Notes under the pieces: model-generated
Seen by the model: the letters and a program-made list of their open reading frames with translations, nothing else
What the model was told of the DNA's origin: nothing
Database searches by the model: none
Shown here: positions 40,693-48,913 of the stretch, in pieces
How positions within the stretch are numbered: the first letter of the stretch is position 1
How the letters are laid out: each line of letters begins with the position of its first letter
Program-made: the position numbers and the translations under genes
NCBI RefSeq assembly: GCF_003173735.1
Contig: NZ_CP029551.1
Coordinates: 1,913,501-1,977,500 of the forward strand
Direction: 5' to 3'
Length of the DNA: 64,000 nt
Source of the DNA: Methylobacterium radiodurans
GTDB taxonomy: Bacteria; Pseudomonadota; Alphaproteobacteria; Rhizobiales; Beijerinckiaceae

Positions 40693-42555
40693 CTAATCTT
40701 TCTTTCCAGGGTCGTCGAGTGGCAGGTCGATCGAGCAGCGCAACTCGCCGGCCGACAGTTGATAGCTGGTCCTGGCCCTCAGCGCGTAGGGCAGCGCCTT
40801 CTCGATCAACTCGCGCCCGTAGCCGCTCTGCACCGCCCCCACCTCGTCGCCGGAGGGCGCGATGCCTTCCTCCAGCCACATCAGGGAAAGCCGGTCCTCG
40901 TCGGTCTCCCCCCTGTAAGTGTCCCAGCTCACCCAGAGCTCGCCGCCGTCGCCGGCCAGCGCGCCGTACTTGCGCGCGTTGGTCGCCAGCTCGTGCAGGG
41001 CCAGTGCCAGGGTCTGCACGCTCGCCTTGCGCAGGCGGACGGGTGGACCATCCAGGGCGATGCGCCCGCGCGTGGCCTCGGCTCCGAGCGCGTCGAGCTC
41101 CGCCTGGATCAGCGCCCGGATGGTGATCGGCTGCTGGTCCGAGCGCGACAGCAAGCCCTGCACGCGCGAGAGCGCGGCGAGCCGGTCGTTGAACTGCTCG
41201 CGGAAGAGCTTCGTGGGGCCGGTGCGCAGCATGGTCTGTTGGGCGATGGATCGCACCACGGTCAGCAAGTTGCGGGTGCGGTGCTGGAGTTCGTCGACCA
41301 GCACCGCCTGCCGCGTCTGCAACTCGTGCATGTCGTGGATGTCCATGGCGGCGCCGAACCATTCCGCGACCTGTCCGCCCGGATCGGGAACCGGCACCTG
41401 CCGTACCAGGAACCAACGATACTGCCCGTCATAACGGCGGATCCGATGCTGGACCTCGATCAGACAACGGTTTGCCAAGCCGGCATGGAAAACTTCACGC
41501 GTGGTCTCGCGGTCGTCGGGATGGATGCAGTTTAGCCAGCCGAAGCCCTGAACCTTCTCCAGGGTCAGCCCGGAATAGTCGAGGAAGGACTGGTTCTGCG
41601 CGTGCACCGCCCCGCTCGCGTCCGAGCGCCACAGGATGACGGGCACGAGGCTGGCCAAAGCCCGGAGCCGTCCCTCGCTGTCGCGCAGGCGCCGCTCCGC
41701 GGCACGGCGCTCGGTGAGGTCGGCGGTGACGGCCAGGACGGTACCTGGCTGGCCGGGGCCGTGGTGCAGCGGCTGCACGCGGCTGTTGGCCCACAGGACT
41801 GTGCCGTCGGCGCGCAGGTAGCGCTTGTCCAGCGAGGCGGGCTGACCGGTCCGGAGCGCCTCCGCGACGGCACTCAGGCTCGGCGCCGCATCGTCCGGAT
41901 GGGTGACGTCCAGGAAGGACAGGCGAAGGACGTCCTCGCGGCGCCGTCCCAGGATGCGGCAGATCTCGTCGTTAGCGCGGAGGAAGCGGCCGTCCTGCGT
42001 CAGCTCGGATAGACCCACGGCCGCGTTGGTGAAGATGGCGGCAAGCCGCTCCTCGCTCTCGTGCAAGGCGCCCTCGGCACGATGCTGGCGGGTCGCGTCC
42101 GCGACGGTCAACAGGATTCCCGCGACCGAGCGGCTTTCGTCGCGCAACGGGCTGTACGAGAGACTGAACCACGCATCCTCCCGCTGCCCGTTCCGGGTGA
42201 TGGGAAAGGATGCGTCCTGCACCGTCACGGTCTCGCCGGCCTGGACGCGCTCGTAGATCGGCGCGGTGATGGCGGTGATCTCGTGCCAGCACTCGGAGGC
42301 CGACTGCCCCAGGCCGCCTGGGTGCTTGGCGCCCATGAGATCGCGGTAGGCGTCGTTGTAGATCTGGATCAGGTGCGGGCCCCAGAGCGCGACCATGGCG
42401 AAGCTGCAGGGCAGCAGCAGATCGACGATCACCTTCAGGCTCTGCGGCCACGCCTCGATCGGCCCGACCGGCGTGGCGGCCCAATCGTGCCGACGGATCA
42501 GCCCGGCCATCTCGCCGCTTCCCATGGGCCATCCCAGCATGCGATCGTCGGCCAT
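40693..42555 (-). CDS. PAS-domain sensor histidine kinase (HWE/HisKA_2 type)
   Basis: A 620-residue soluble kinase. Three PAS-like domains are seen: about 25-160 (WPQSLKVIVDLLLPC...SYSPLRDESRSVAGILLTV), 165-290 (AAIFTNAAVGLSELTQDGRFLRANDEICRILGR...HPDD) and 300-415 (LASLVPVILWRSDASGAVHAQNQSFLDYSGL...HPDDRE). The dimerisation helix DELQHRTRNLLTVVRSIAQQTM carries phospho-acceptor H425, then the N-box LALHELATNARKYGAL and a MWLEEG segment. No membrane helix, so it is a cytoplasmic light, redox or ligand sensor; no clear Cys flavin site was noted. Start chosen by the GGAGGAGG site. No response regulator is adjacent. Confidence 0.87.
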   Translation of the reverse strand: MADDRMLGWPMGSGEMAGLIRRHDWAATPVGPIEAWPQSLKVIVDLLLPCSFAMVALWGPHLIQIYNDAYRDLMGAKHPGGLGQSASECWHEITAITAPIYERVQAGETVTVQDASFPITRNGQREDAWFSLSYSPLRDESRSVAGILLTVADATRQHRAEGALHESEERLAAIFTNAAVGLSELTQDGRFLRANDEICRILGRRREDVLRLSFLDVTHPDDAAPSLSAVAEALRTGQPASLDKRYLRADGTVLWANSRVQPLHHGPGQPGTVLAVTADLTERRAAERRLRDSEGRLRALASLVPVILWRSDASGAVHAQNQSFLDYSGLTLEKVQGFGWLNCIHPDDRETTREVFHAGLANRCLIEVQHRIRRYDGQYRWFLVRQVPVPDPGGQVAEWFGAAMDIHDMHELQTRQAVLVDELQHRTRNLLTVVRSIAQQTMLRTGPTKLFREQFNDRLAALSRVQGLLSRSDQQPITIRALIQAELDALGAEATRGRIALDGPPVRLRKASVQTLALALHELATNARKYGALAGDGGELWVSWDTYRGETDEDRLSLMWLEEGIAPSGDEVGAVQSGYGRELIEKALPYALRARTSYQLSAGELRCSIDLPLDDPGKKD

Positions 42556-42956
42556 CGGCCTCCTCCGCAATTGTCAGAGCAGGATGGTACCCTGAGCTGA
42601 AATGGAGCGGCTAGGGAGTTTCACTGCATCGCGTCCTCGGCTCATCCAGAACCTATGCACTCAGAAGATGTCGGCCTGCGGGGCTATGCGCGTCTTGTAT
42701 ACGCTGAGCGACCCCGAGGTCATCACATGCAGTGATTTTGGCTCTTCCTGGAGACATCAAGCGTGTCCCTTGGCCAGCTATCGGAGAGTTTGTCGCAACA
42801 TAATGATTGCCACTCACCCACCGCGCAGAGGTCGGCTGTGGATCGAGAGCAGCGGTTGGCACGACGGGCAGAAGCAAGCATCCGGCCGCAAACGCGCTCC
42901 CTCTATCCGGTCGATGCAGCCGAACACCCGAAGGCAGAGGCACCGTTCGGACATGC
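42556..42956. other. Intergenic, no gene seen
   Basis: About 400 bp between the sensor kinase and the PACE remnant. Short frames on both strands lack recognisable features. It contains the sensor-kinase promoter. Nothing else could be identified. Confidence 0.4.
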
Positions 42957-43400
42957 TCATCGAGAGGGCTCTGCTGCCACCTCGTTCCAGTCCAGCAGGG
43001 GGAAGGTTCGGTCGTAGGCCAGATTGAAGAGGAAGGCGTAGGCCACGTAGAAGGCCGCGATCGCGATATCCATGACGAAGGCTTGGGAGAGGCTGATACC
43101 GAGGTACCAGGCGATCGGCGGCAGCAGGATCAAGAGCAGCCCCGCTTCGAACAGCACGGCGTGACCGACCCGTAAGGCCAAGCTTTTGCGCGTGTGCCCG
43201 ATCAGCCGCTGCATCGCTCGATCGAAGCCGAGGTTGTAGGCGTAGTTCTACGCCGTCGCCACGAGGGCGCTGCCCACGCCGATCACACCCATGTCGGAGG
43301 CGTGCAGGCTGAACAGCATGGTTCCGAGGGGAATGATGAGCGCGAGCCCGACAACCTCGAACAGGATGGCGTGGCGGATACGGTCGCGTGTGCTGCGCAT
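42957..43400 (-). pseudogene. PACE-family efflux transporter interrupted by an amber codon
   Basis: Two tandem BTP domains of about 65 residues each are readable in one frame, as in PACE (chlorhexidine efflux) proteins: MRSTRDRIRHAILFEVVGLALIIPLG...GVIGVGSALVATA, then a TAG at 43248-43250, then NYAYNLGFDRAM, and the second repeat SLALRVGHAVLFEAGLLLILLPPIAWYLGISLSQAFVMDIAIAAFYVAYAFLFNLAYD. In the family a Trp normally stands where the TAG is (TWNYxYN), so one TGG-to-TAG change explains the break. It is divergent from a LysR gene, the usual PACE arrangement. Confidence 0.85.
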
Positions 43401-43487
43401 GGGGTTGCCTGAAAGCGTCTCTGGTGCGCCGCCTTCTATCTATGATAATAAGGCCAGCAAGTTGGAAAGCATCTGGAAATCAGATAG

Positions 43488-44396
43488 GTGGCCGTCTCTC
43501 TCGACCAACTCCAGGCTTTCGTCGCGGCAGCCGAGGCCGGATCGTTTTCCGGGGCCGCCCGCGTGCTGCGCAAGGCGCAGTCAGCCGTCAGTACACAAGT
43601 AGCGAACCTCGAGGCGGATCTGGGACTAAACCTGTTCAATCGGACGGGCAGGAACCCAGTGCTTACCCCGGCGGGGGAACGCCTGCTGCTGGAGGCCCGG
43701 GTCGTGCTCGACCGGCGGGAGCACTTTATCGGCGTGGCAAGCAGCCTGGAACAAGGGGTGGAGAACCGATTGGTGGTTGCCATCGACGAACTCTATCCTG
43801 AGCATGCCCTCGGCGCCCTGTTCGCCGACTTCGCCGTGCGCTTCCCTTTCGTCGAATTGGAGCTGCTCTTCCCGCTGATGGAGGATGTCAGTCGCATGGT
43901 GCAGTCCGGAGCCGCCGACCTTGGCGTGATGTGGCGTCAGGAGGTGCTGCCCACAGAGCTAGGCTTTCAGACCATCGGCTGGGTGCCCCTGAAGTTCGTC
44001 TGCGGGCGCGACCATCCGCTGGCGAAGGCGCGGGTCGAGTGGGAGGAGCTCAAGCGCCATCGCCAGATCCTCGTCGCCGCACGCAGCGACGGAGCAGAGA
44101 AGCGCCGTTTGCGGGTGGCCGCCGAGGTGTGGTGGGTGGAGAGCCACTGGGTCATTCTGGAAATGGTGAAACACGGGATTGGCTGGGCCTTCGTCACCGA
44201 TCACGTCATCGCCGCGTCCCTCACCGCGCCATACCTCGTCACCCCGGACCTGCAGTTCGACGAAGGTGACTGGCCCATCGCCCTGGAATTGGTTTGGCAC
44301 AAACAGCGCCCCTATGGCCCCGCTGCGGCATGGCTTCGCGAGCGCTTCGCGTCGGAACGGGTCGGCAGTTTGTTCGAAGACAGCCGATCAGGTTGA
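43488..44396 (+). CDS. LysR-type regulator, partner of the PACE gene
   Basis: A 302-residue LTTR. The N-terminal winged helix SLDQLQAFVAAAEAGSFSGAARVLRKAQSAVSTQVANLEADLGLNLFNRTGRNPVLTPAG is followed by a substrate-binding domain (RLVVAIDELYPEHALGALFADFAVRFPFVELELLF, DLGVMWRQEVLP). GTG start. Divergent from the PACE pseudogene with an 87-bp gap, the arrangement by which LysR regulators control PACE exporters. With its target broken it may be an orphan or act elsewhere. Confidence 0.88.
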   Translation: MAVSLDQLQAFVAAAEAGSFSGAARVLRKAQSAVSTQVANLEADLGLNLFNRTGRNPVLTPAGERLLLEARVVLDRREHFIGVASSLEQGVENRLVVAIDELYPEHALGALFADFAVRFPFVELELLFPLMEDVSRMVQSGAADLGVMWRQEVLPTELGFQTIGWVPLKFVCGRDHPLAKARVEWEELKRHRQILVAARSDGAEKRRLRVAAEVWWVESHWVILEMVKHGIGWAFVTDHVIAASLTAPYLVTPDLQFDEGDWPIALELVWHKQRPYGPAAAWLRERFASERVGSLFEDSRSG

Positions 44397-44780
44397 GGGA
44401 CGAGCGTTGCTGGACAGCCGACGAATGGCTGCTTTCGGGGACCGCTGACAGTCGTTTGCAAGACTGCGTCGGGCTGAAGGCGGAACGTCTGTTTCCTGAT
44501 CGAAGGCTGGGTCCGACTCCCACCCCATTCGGACCTTCGACGGAAGCTGGTCGAATGTCCGCAAAGGGTCGATTTTGTTGAAAAACTCCGGGGCAACGCG
44601 CCAAGCGTCACCCAGCATAGGTCGCCGGAGAGCATTTGTCTCTCGTCAGCGATAAAACACCAAAGTAATCGCGCATCTTGGGCGATCGGAAAGCAGGATT
44701 TTCTTCAGAAGTCGCAACTAGTGGTGCTGCTTTGGGGCGATCCCGAGTTTTTCAACGGAATCGGTCATGAACGGCTGAGT
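44397..44780. other. Intergenic region with a MITE-like inverted repeat
   Basis: About 384 bp without a gene. GTTGAAAAACTC at 44577-44588 and its exact inverted copy GAGTTTTTCAAC at 44745-44756 bound a 180-bp segment. Both arms are followed inward by a C/G-run (CGGGG and CCC), extending the symmetry imperfectly. This resembles an IS remnant or miniature element. Confidence 0.5.
44577..44756. repeat. 180-bp MITE-like element with 12-bp terminal inverted repeats
   Basis: Perfect 12-bp terminal inverted repeats GTTGAAAAACTC/GAGTTTTTCAAC. The interior is non-coding. No duplicated target bases are evident. It could be the residue of a larger insertion sequence. Confidence 0.5.
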
Positions 44781-45233
44781 TCAGGCTACACCTCTCGGGC
44801 GGATCCACGTATCGCGCCACTCAAGCCGCCGACCGTCTGCTGATCGCAACGACAGGCGATCGACGGGACGGTTCGTTTCGGCGTCGACCAGAGCCGAATG
44901 TCGCTCGTCCGGCCGATAAAGGTGGTCTTCCCCCCATTGGCGCAGCGCGACGATGACCAAGAACAGCCCGCTGCCCTTTTCAGTCAGGACATACTCTCGG
45001 TAGGCTGATCCGTCCGACGCAGGCATGGTCGTCAGGACGCCACGTTCCACAAGATCGCGCAGTCGCGTCGCCAGCATACCCTTTGCGATCCCGAGACCCA
45101 ACTGAAGTTCGCTGAAGCGGCGCCGCCCATCGAAGATGTCTCGGATGATAAGCAGCGACCACCAGTCGCCAATCACATCGAGCGCTCGGGCGACCGGACA
45201 ATCCGCCCCCATAAAGCTGACCCGCTTCACCAC
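44781..45233 (-). CDS. HxlR-family transcriptional regulator
   Basis: A 150-residue regulator: CPVARALDVIGDWWSLLIIRDIFDGRRRFSELQLGLGIAKGMLATRLRDLVERGVLTTMPASDGSAYREYVLTEKGSGLFLVIVALRQWGEDHLY is the HxlR winged helix, with the conserved N-terminal Cys (ADCPVARAL) used for redox or electrophile sensing in some members. Divergent from an MFS exporter, with a palindromic operator candidate between them, so it probably represses both. Confidence 0.9.
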   Translation of the reverse strand: MVKRVSFMGADCPVARALDVIGDWWSLLIIRDIFDGRRRFSELQLGLGIAKGMLATRLRDLVERGVLTTMPASDGSAYREYVLTEKGSGLFLVIVALRQWGEDHLYRPDERHSALVDAETNRPVDRLSLRSADGRRLEWRDTWIRPRGVA

Positions 45234-45255
45234 AACCGCCCTCCGAACATCCCAT

Positions 45256-45286
45256 CAGATCTGGTTCTAACTTAGAACTGGATCTG
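45256..45286. promoter_or_regulatory. 31-bp near-palindromic operator between hxlR and MFS gene
   Basis: The core GTTCTAA-C-TTAGAAC (45264-45278) is a perfect dyad. On the same centre lie CAGATC (45256-45261) and GATCTG (45281-45286), so 13 of 15 positions in each arm match. It lies in the 100-bp gap between the divergent genes. Confidence 0.65.
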
Positions 45287-45333
45287 CTGCCTGGCGAGTG
45301 GTCTCATCATGAGACCAAGCCGGGAGAAGGTCT

Positions 45334-46575
45334 ATGCCTGTGGAGATCGCCTGTCCTTCAAACGCCGTCGAGGCCGTGCCCAGCGTTGGCGAGACAGGCC
45401 TAAGGCCGGCGACCCTCGCCGTGTGCGCAATCGGCTGCGGCTTGTCGGTGGCCAACATCTACTACGCTCAGCCCCTGCTCGCCGCGATGGCGCACGACTT
45501 CGAGATCCCGCCGGCGGCCATCGGCCTTATCGTGACGCTGACGCAGATCGGCTACGCGCTGGGTCTGATCCTGGTGGTGCCGCTTGGCGATCTTATCGAC
45601 CCGCGCAAACTTGCGGTTGCCCAAGCCGCTTCATCGGCTGTCGCGCTCACGATCGTGGCAGCGTCGCAATCGGCGGCCGTCATGTTCCCTGCGATGGTGA
45701 TGGTCGGCCTCTTGTCGGTCATCGTCCAGGTTCTGGTCGCCTACGCGGCCGCGCTGGCTGAGCCCGCCAGACGCGGGCAGGCCATCGGTACGGTCACGAG
45801 CGGGATTGTCATCGGCATCCTGAGCGCGCGGGTCGTTGCCGGGCTTCTCTCGGACCTCGGCGGCTGGCGAGCCGTCTACATGGTCTCCGCGTGCCTGAGC
45901 GCGGTCCTGGCCTTGGCGCTAGCACACCTGCTTCCCCGTCGCGGATCTGCCTCATTTGCCGGTAGCTATTTCGCGGTGGTTCGCTCCATCCCCCGGCTGT
46001 TCATCGAGGATCCGGTGTTGCGCCTGCGCGGTATGCTGGCGCTTCTGATCTTCGCGACCTTCAGCACGTTCTGGACAGCGCTCGTGCTGCCGTTGAGCGC
46101 CTCACCGTTCTCCTTCTCGCACTCGCAGATCGGCCTGTTTGGGATCGTGGGCGTCGCTGGCGCCTTGGCGGCGGCCAAGGCTGGGAGCATGGCGGACCGC
46201 GGCTTGGGACACAGGACCACCACTCTGGGGCTCGCCTTGCTGCTGGCCGCCTGGGCACCGATTGCATTGCTGCCCGTCTCCATGGCTGCCCTGATCGGCG
46301 GCGTCCTTGCTCTGGATCTCGCTGTGCAGGCCGTGCATGTCACCAACCAGAGCGTGATCGTTTCGCGGTATCCGCAGGCGCGCAGTCGGCTCGTGGGCGG
46401 CTACATGGCGTTCTATTCGGTCGGAAGCGGTATCGGCGGCCCTGCGGCGACGATCACCTATGCCCTTGCGGGTTGGGGCGGCGTCTGCGGGGTCGGTGCA
46501 TTATTCAGTGGCATCGCCCTGTGCCTCTGGTTCTGTGCGAGTGATGATTCCATTGCATCGACACGCAAAACGTAG
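45334..46575 (+). CDS. MFS transporter (12-TM drug-efflux type)
   Basis: A 413-residue major facilitator. VCAIGCGLSVANIYYAQPLLAAMAHDF forms helix 1, typical of the YnfM/AraJ-like group. The loop 2-3 motif is LVVPLGDLIDPRK, and about twelve hydrophobic segments follow, with GxVTSGIVIGILSARVVAGLLSDLGGWRAVY (motif C) in the fifth. It probably exports a toxic small molecule by proton antiport. Preceded by GGAGAAGG. Divergent from the HxlR regulator. Confidence 0.88.
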   Translation: MPVEIACPSNAVEAVPSVGETGLRPATLAVCAIGCGLSVANIYYAQPLLAAMAHDFEIPPAAIGLIVTLTQIGYALGLILVVPLGDLIDPRKLAVAQAASSAVALTIVAASQSAAVMFPAMVMVGLLSVIVQVLVAYAAALAEPARRGQAIGTVTSGIVIGILSARVVAGLLSDLGGWRAVYMVSACLSAVLALALAHLLPRRGSASFAGSYFAVVRSIPRLFIEDPVLRLRGMLALLIFATFSTFWTALVLPLSASPFSFSHSQIGLFGIVGVAGALAAAKAGSMADRGLGHRTTTLGLALLLAAWAPIALLPVSMAALIGGVLALDLAVQAVHVTNQSVIVSRYPQARSRLVGGYMAFYSVGSGIGGPAATITYALAGWGGVCGVGALFSGIALCLWFCASDDSIASTRKT

Positions 46576-46705
46576 CGCTCGCGCTGGAGGCTGCCTCGCG
46601 CGATCAACGGACCTCTGTGTTCGAGCGAAGAAACGCCCGCTTTTCAACTGAAGCCGGCCAGCGTTGCGGGGCGATGAAGCAGACGTCCGCCAAGGGGCAG
46701 ACGGA

Positions 46706-47422
46706 TCAGAGGTGCTTTAGCCCGAAGCTCTCCAGCAGAGGCAGAAGCTCGTCTCGGGCCCGCACGCGATGATCGTGAACACAGGCCTGAGCGGTCGCCG
46801 GATCGCCTTGCCGGATCGCGTCGATGATCGCGCGATGCTCGGCGACTGAGGCACCGAGTTCGCGTCGAAGCTTGAGCGTCAGCATCCGAGCGCGGTGTGA
46901 CTGGTCATTGATGGTCTGCAGGATCCGGGTCATTCGCCCATTCTCCGCCCCCTCAACCAGGGTCCGGTGGAAGCTGGCGTCGGCCTGTCCCCAGGTGGGC
47001 AGGTCGCCCTCCGTCCAAGCCTTGGCCATGGTCTCGGTGAAGCCAGCGAGTTCCGCGGCGACCGACATGCGTTCTGCCTTGGGTAGGGCTGCGAGCAATT
47101 CGGCAGCGCGTCCCTCGATCGCGATAATGACGTCGTAGATCTCGCGCATATCCTCCGGCGCGAGGGCGCAGATCAGGACCCCGCGTCGGGGCAGAACCCG
47201 CACCAGCCCATCCTCCTGCAGACGAATTACCGCCTCATGCACGGGCGTACGGCTCATCCCGAGCCTCAGGGCGATCTCCTGCTCCGAGGCCTGGTAGCCC
47301 GGTGCGAAGCTCGAGTCCTGAATGGCTCGCTTCATCGCCGCGTAGGCATCGTCCACGAGTGAAGGTCGCCGCTCAACCTCCTGGTCGTCCGCCGTTTTCG
47401 CTGCTGACCGGGACCGCGCCAT
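46706..47422 (-). CDS. GntR-family regulator (FCD type) of the tartrate operon
   Basis: A 238-residue regulator. N-terminal wHTH: LVDDAYAAMKRAIQDSSFAPGYQASEQEIALRLGMSRTPVHEAVIRLQEDGLVRVLPRRGVLI. The C-terminal FCD ligand domain has DIYDVIIAIEGRAAELLAAL-like helices and the metal/ligand residues D and H near DASFHRTLVEGAENGRM and SVAEHRAIIDAI. The ATG at 47422 has GGAGGG upstream; a longer start would cover an operator copy. Divergent from the tartrate transporter, it likely represses the operon until a dicarboxylate-type inducer binds. Confidence 0.87.
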   Translation of the reverse strand: MARSRSAAKTADDQEVERRPSLVDDAYAAMKRAIQDSSFAPGYQASEQEIALRLGMSRTPVHEAVIRLQEDGLVRVLPRRGVLICALAPEDMREIYDVIIAIEGRAAELLAALPKAERMSVAAELAGFTETMAKAWTEGDLPTWGQADASFHRTLVEGAENGRMTRILQTINDQSHRARMLTLKLRRELGASVAEHRAIIDAIRQGDPATAQACVHDHRVRARDELLPLLESFGLKHL

Positions 47423-47454
47423 CGCACCCTCCACTCCGCATTCTGTCGTATCAG

Positions 47455-47466
47455 CTTCCATGCAAG
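47455..47466. promoter_or_regulatory. Operator copy 1, CTTCCATGCAAG
   Basis: Eleven of 12 positions match the perfect palindrome found 62 bp away. It lies just upstream of the GntR start chosen, where a regulator could control its own gene. Confidence 0.55.
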
Positions 47467-47516
47467 GTGCAATAAGAGGTTGACAGGAAAGCAAGGACGG
47501 GCTCAGTTAGTGCCAC

Positions 47517-47528
47517 CTTGCATGCAAG
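47517..47528. promoter_or_regulatory. Operator copy 2, CTTGCATGCAAG (perfect palindrome)
   Basis: A 12-bp perfect dyad 45 bp ahead of the MFS start. Paired with copy 1 across the divergent promoter, centre-to-centre 62 bp (about six helical turns), it is a good candidate for GntR binding or looping. Confidence 0.6.
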
Positions 47529-47573
47529 ATGGCGCACAAAGACCAACGCATGCTGATGCCCCAGGAGGAAACG

Positions 47574-48872
47574 ATGGACGGCTCGCTCGAGCGGGCGACC
47601 ATGCGCAAGGTCGCGTGGCGCCTGGTTCCCTTTATCTGCCTTCTCTACTTCATCGCCTTCATCGACCGCGTGAACATCGGCTTCGCGGCCCTGACGATGA
47701 ACAAGGATCTTGGCTTCTCGTCTGCCGTGTTCGGCTTCGGAGCGGGCATTTTCTTCTTCGGCTACTTCCTGTTCGAGGTGCCGTCGAACATCATCCTCGA
47801 CAAGGTCGGTGCACGTCTCTGGATCGCCCGGGTAATGATCACCTGGGGCATCATCTCGGGCGCCTTCGCCTTCGTGAAAGGCGAGTACAGCTTCTACGCT
47901 TTGCGCTTCCTGCTCGGCGCAGCCGAGGCCGGCTTCTTCCCCGGCATCATTCTCTACCTGAGCTACTGGTTCCCAACCCGCTATCGCGCCGGCGTCGTCT
48001 CGCTCTTCATGGCGGCGGCGCCGATCTCGGTGGTGCTCGGCTCACCGATCTCCAGCGCGCTGCTGCAGATGGAAGGGATCATGGGTCTCCACGGCTGGCA
48101 GTGGATGTTCCTCATCGAGGCCGCGCCCGCTGTGGTGCTCGGCTTCGTGGTGCTGGTCTACATGACCGATCGCCCGGAGAAGGCGAAGTGGCTCTCCGAC
48201 GAGCAGCGCGCCTGGCTCGTCGCGGAGATGAACGAGGAGCATGCCCGCAAGCAGGTCTCTGCAAAGCACGGCATCTTGGCTGGAATGGCCGATCCCCGTG
48301 TGCTCGCCCTCGCGCTCGTCTATTTCGGCACCTCAGCGGGCCTCTACACGCTCGGCATCTGGGCGCCGCAAATCATCAAGAGCTTTGGCCTGTCAAATAT
48401 GGCGGTCGGCTTCCTCAACGGTGTGCCGCCGACCATTGCGATCATCGCCATGATCCTGTGGGCCCGCCACTCGGACAAAACGGGTGAGCGCACCTGGCAC
48501 GTCGTCATCGCCTGCCTCGTCGCCTCCGTCGGCCTGATGCTGGCCGGCGGCGCATCCTCGACCGTCGCGGTGATTGCCGCGCTCAGCCTCGTCAACGTCG
48601 GCATCAGCGCGGCCAAGCCCCCGCTCTGGGCCATGCCGACGATGTTCCTGTCGGGCTCCGCCGCGGCGGTGGGCATCGCCACGATCAACTCGATCGGCAA
48701 TCTCGGTGGTTTTGTTGGGCCCTGGGCGATCGGCTGGATCAAGGATCAGACTGGCAGCTTCACCGGCGGCCTGATCTTCGTCGCAGGCCTGCTGGTCCTA
48801 TCCGCATTCGTCACTCTCATCGTCGCCCGTGCTGGGCGGCGTCCTGAGCCCACCGGCGTCGTCGCGCGCTGA
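47574..48872 (+). CDS. MFS transporter of the ACS family, probable tartrate importer (TtuB-like)
   Basis: A 432-residue anion:cation symporter-type MFS protein: MRKVAWRLVPFICLLYFIAFIDRVNIGFAALTMNKDLGFSSAVFGFGAGIFFFGYFLFEVPSNIILDKVGARLWIARVMITWGIISG is the typical ACS first bundle. The internal motif is EAGFFPGIILYLSYWFPTRYRAGVVSLFMAAAPIS. Relatives import tartrate, phthalate, glucarate or hydroxy acids. The AGGAGGA site fixes the start at 47574. First gene of an operon with tartrate dehydrogenase, glycerate kinase and pyruvate kinase. Confidence 0.88.
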   Translation: MDGSLERATMRKVAWRLVPFICLLYFIAFIDRVNIGFAALTMNKDLGFSSAVFGFGAGIFFFGYFLFEVPSNIILDKVGARLWIARVMITWGIISGAFAFVKGEYSFYALRFLLGAAEAGFFPGIILYLSYWFPTRYRAGVVSLFMAAAPISVVLGSPISSALLQMEGIMGLHGWQWMFLIEAAPAVVLGFVVLVYMTDRPEKAKWLSDEQRAWLVAEMNEEHARKQVSAKHGILAGMADPRVLALALVYFGTSAGLYTLGIWAPQIIKSFGLSNMAVGFLNGVPPTIAIIAMILWARHSDKTGERTWHVVIACLVASVGLMLAGGASSTVAVIAALSLVNVGISAAKPPLWAMPTMFLSGSAAAVGIATINSIGNLGGFVGPWAIGWIKDQTGSFTGGLIFVAGLLVLSAFVTLIVARAGRRPEPTGVVAR

Positions 48873-48913
48873 TCTCCCCCAAATCCTTCACAGAGTAAGA
48901 GAGGACACGTTCC

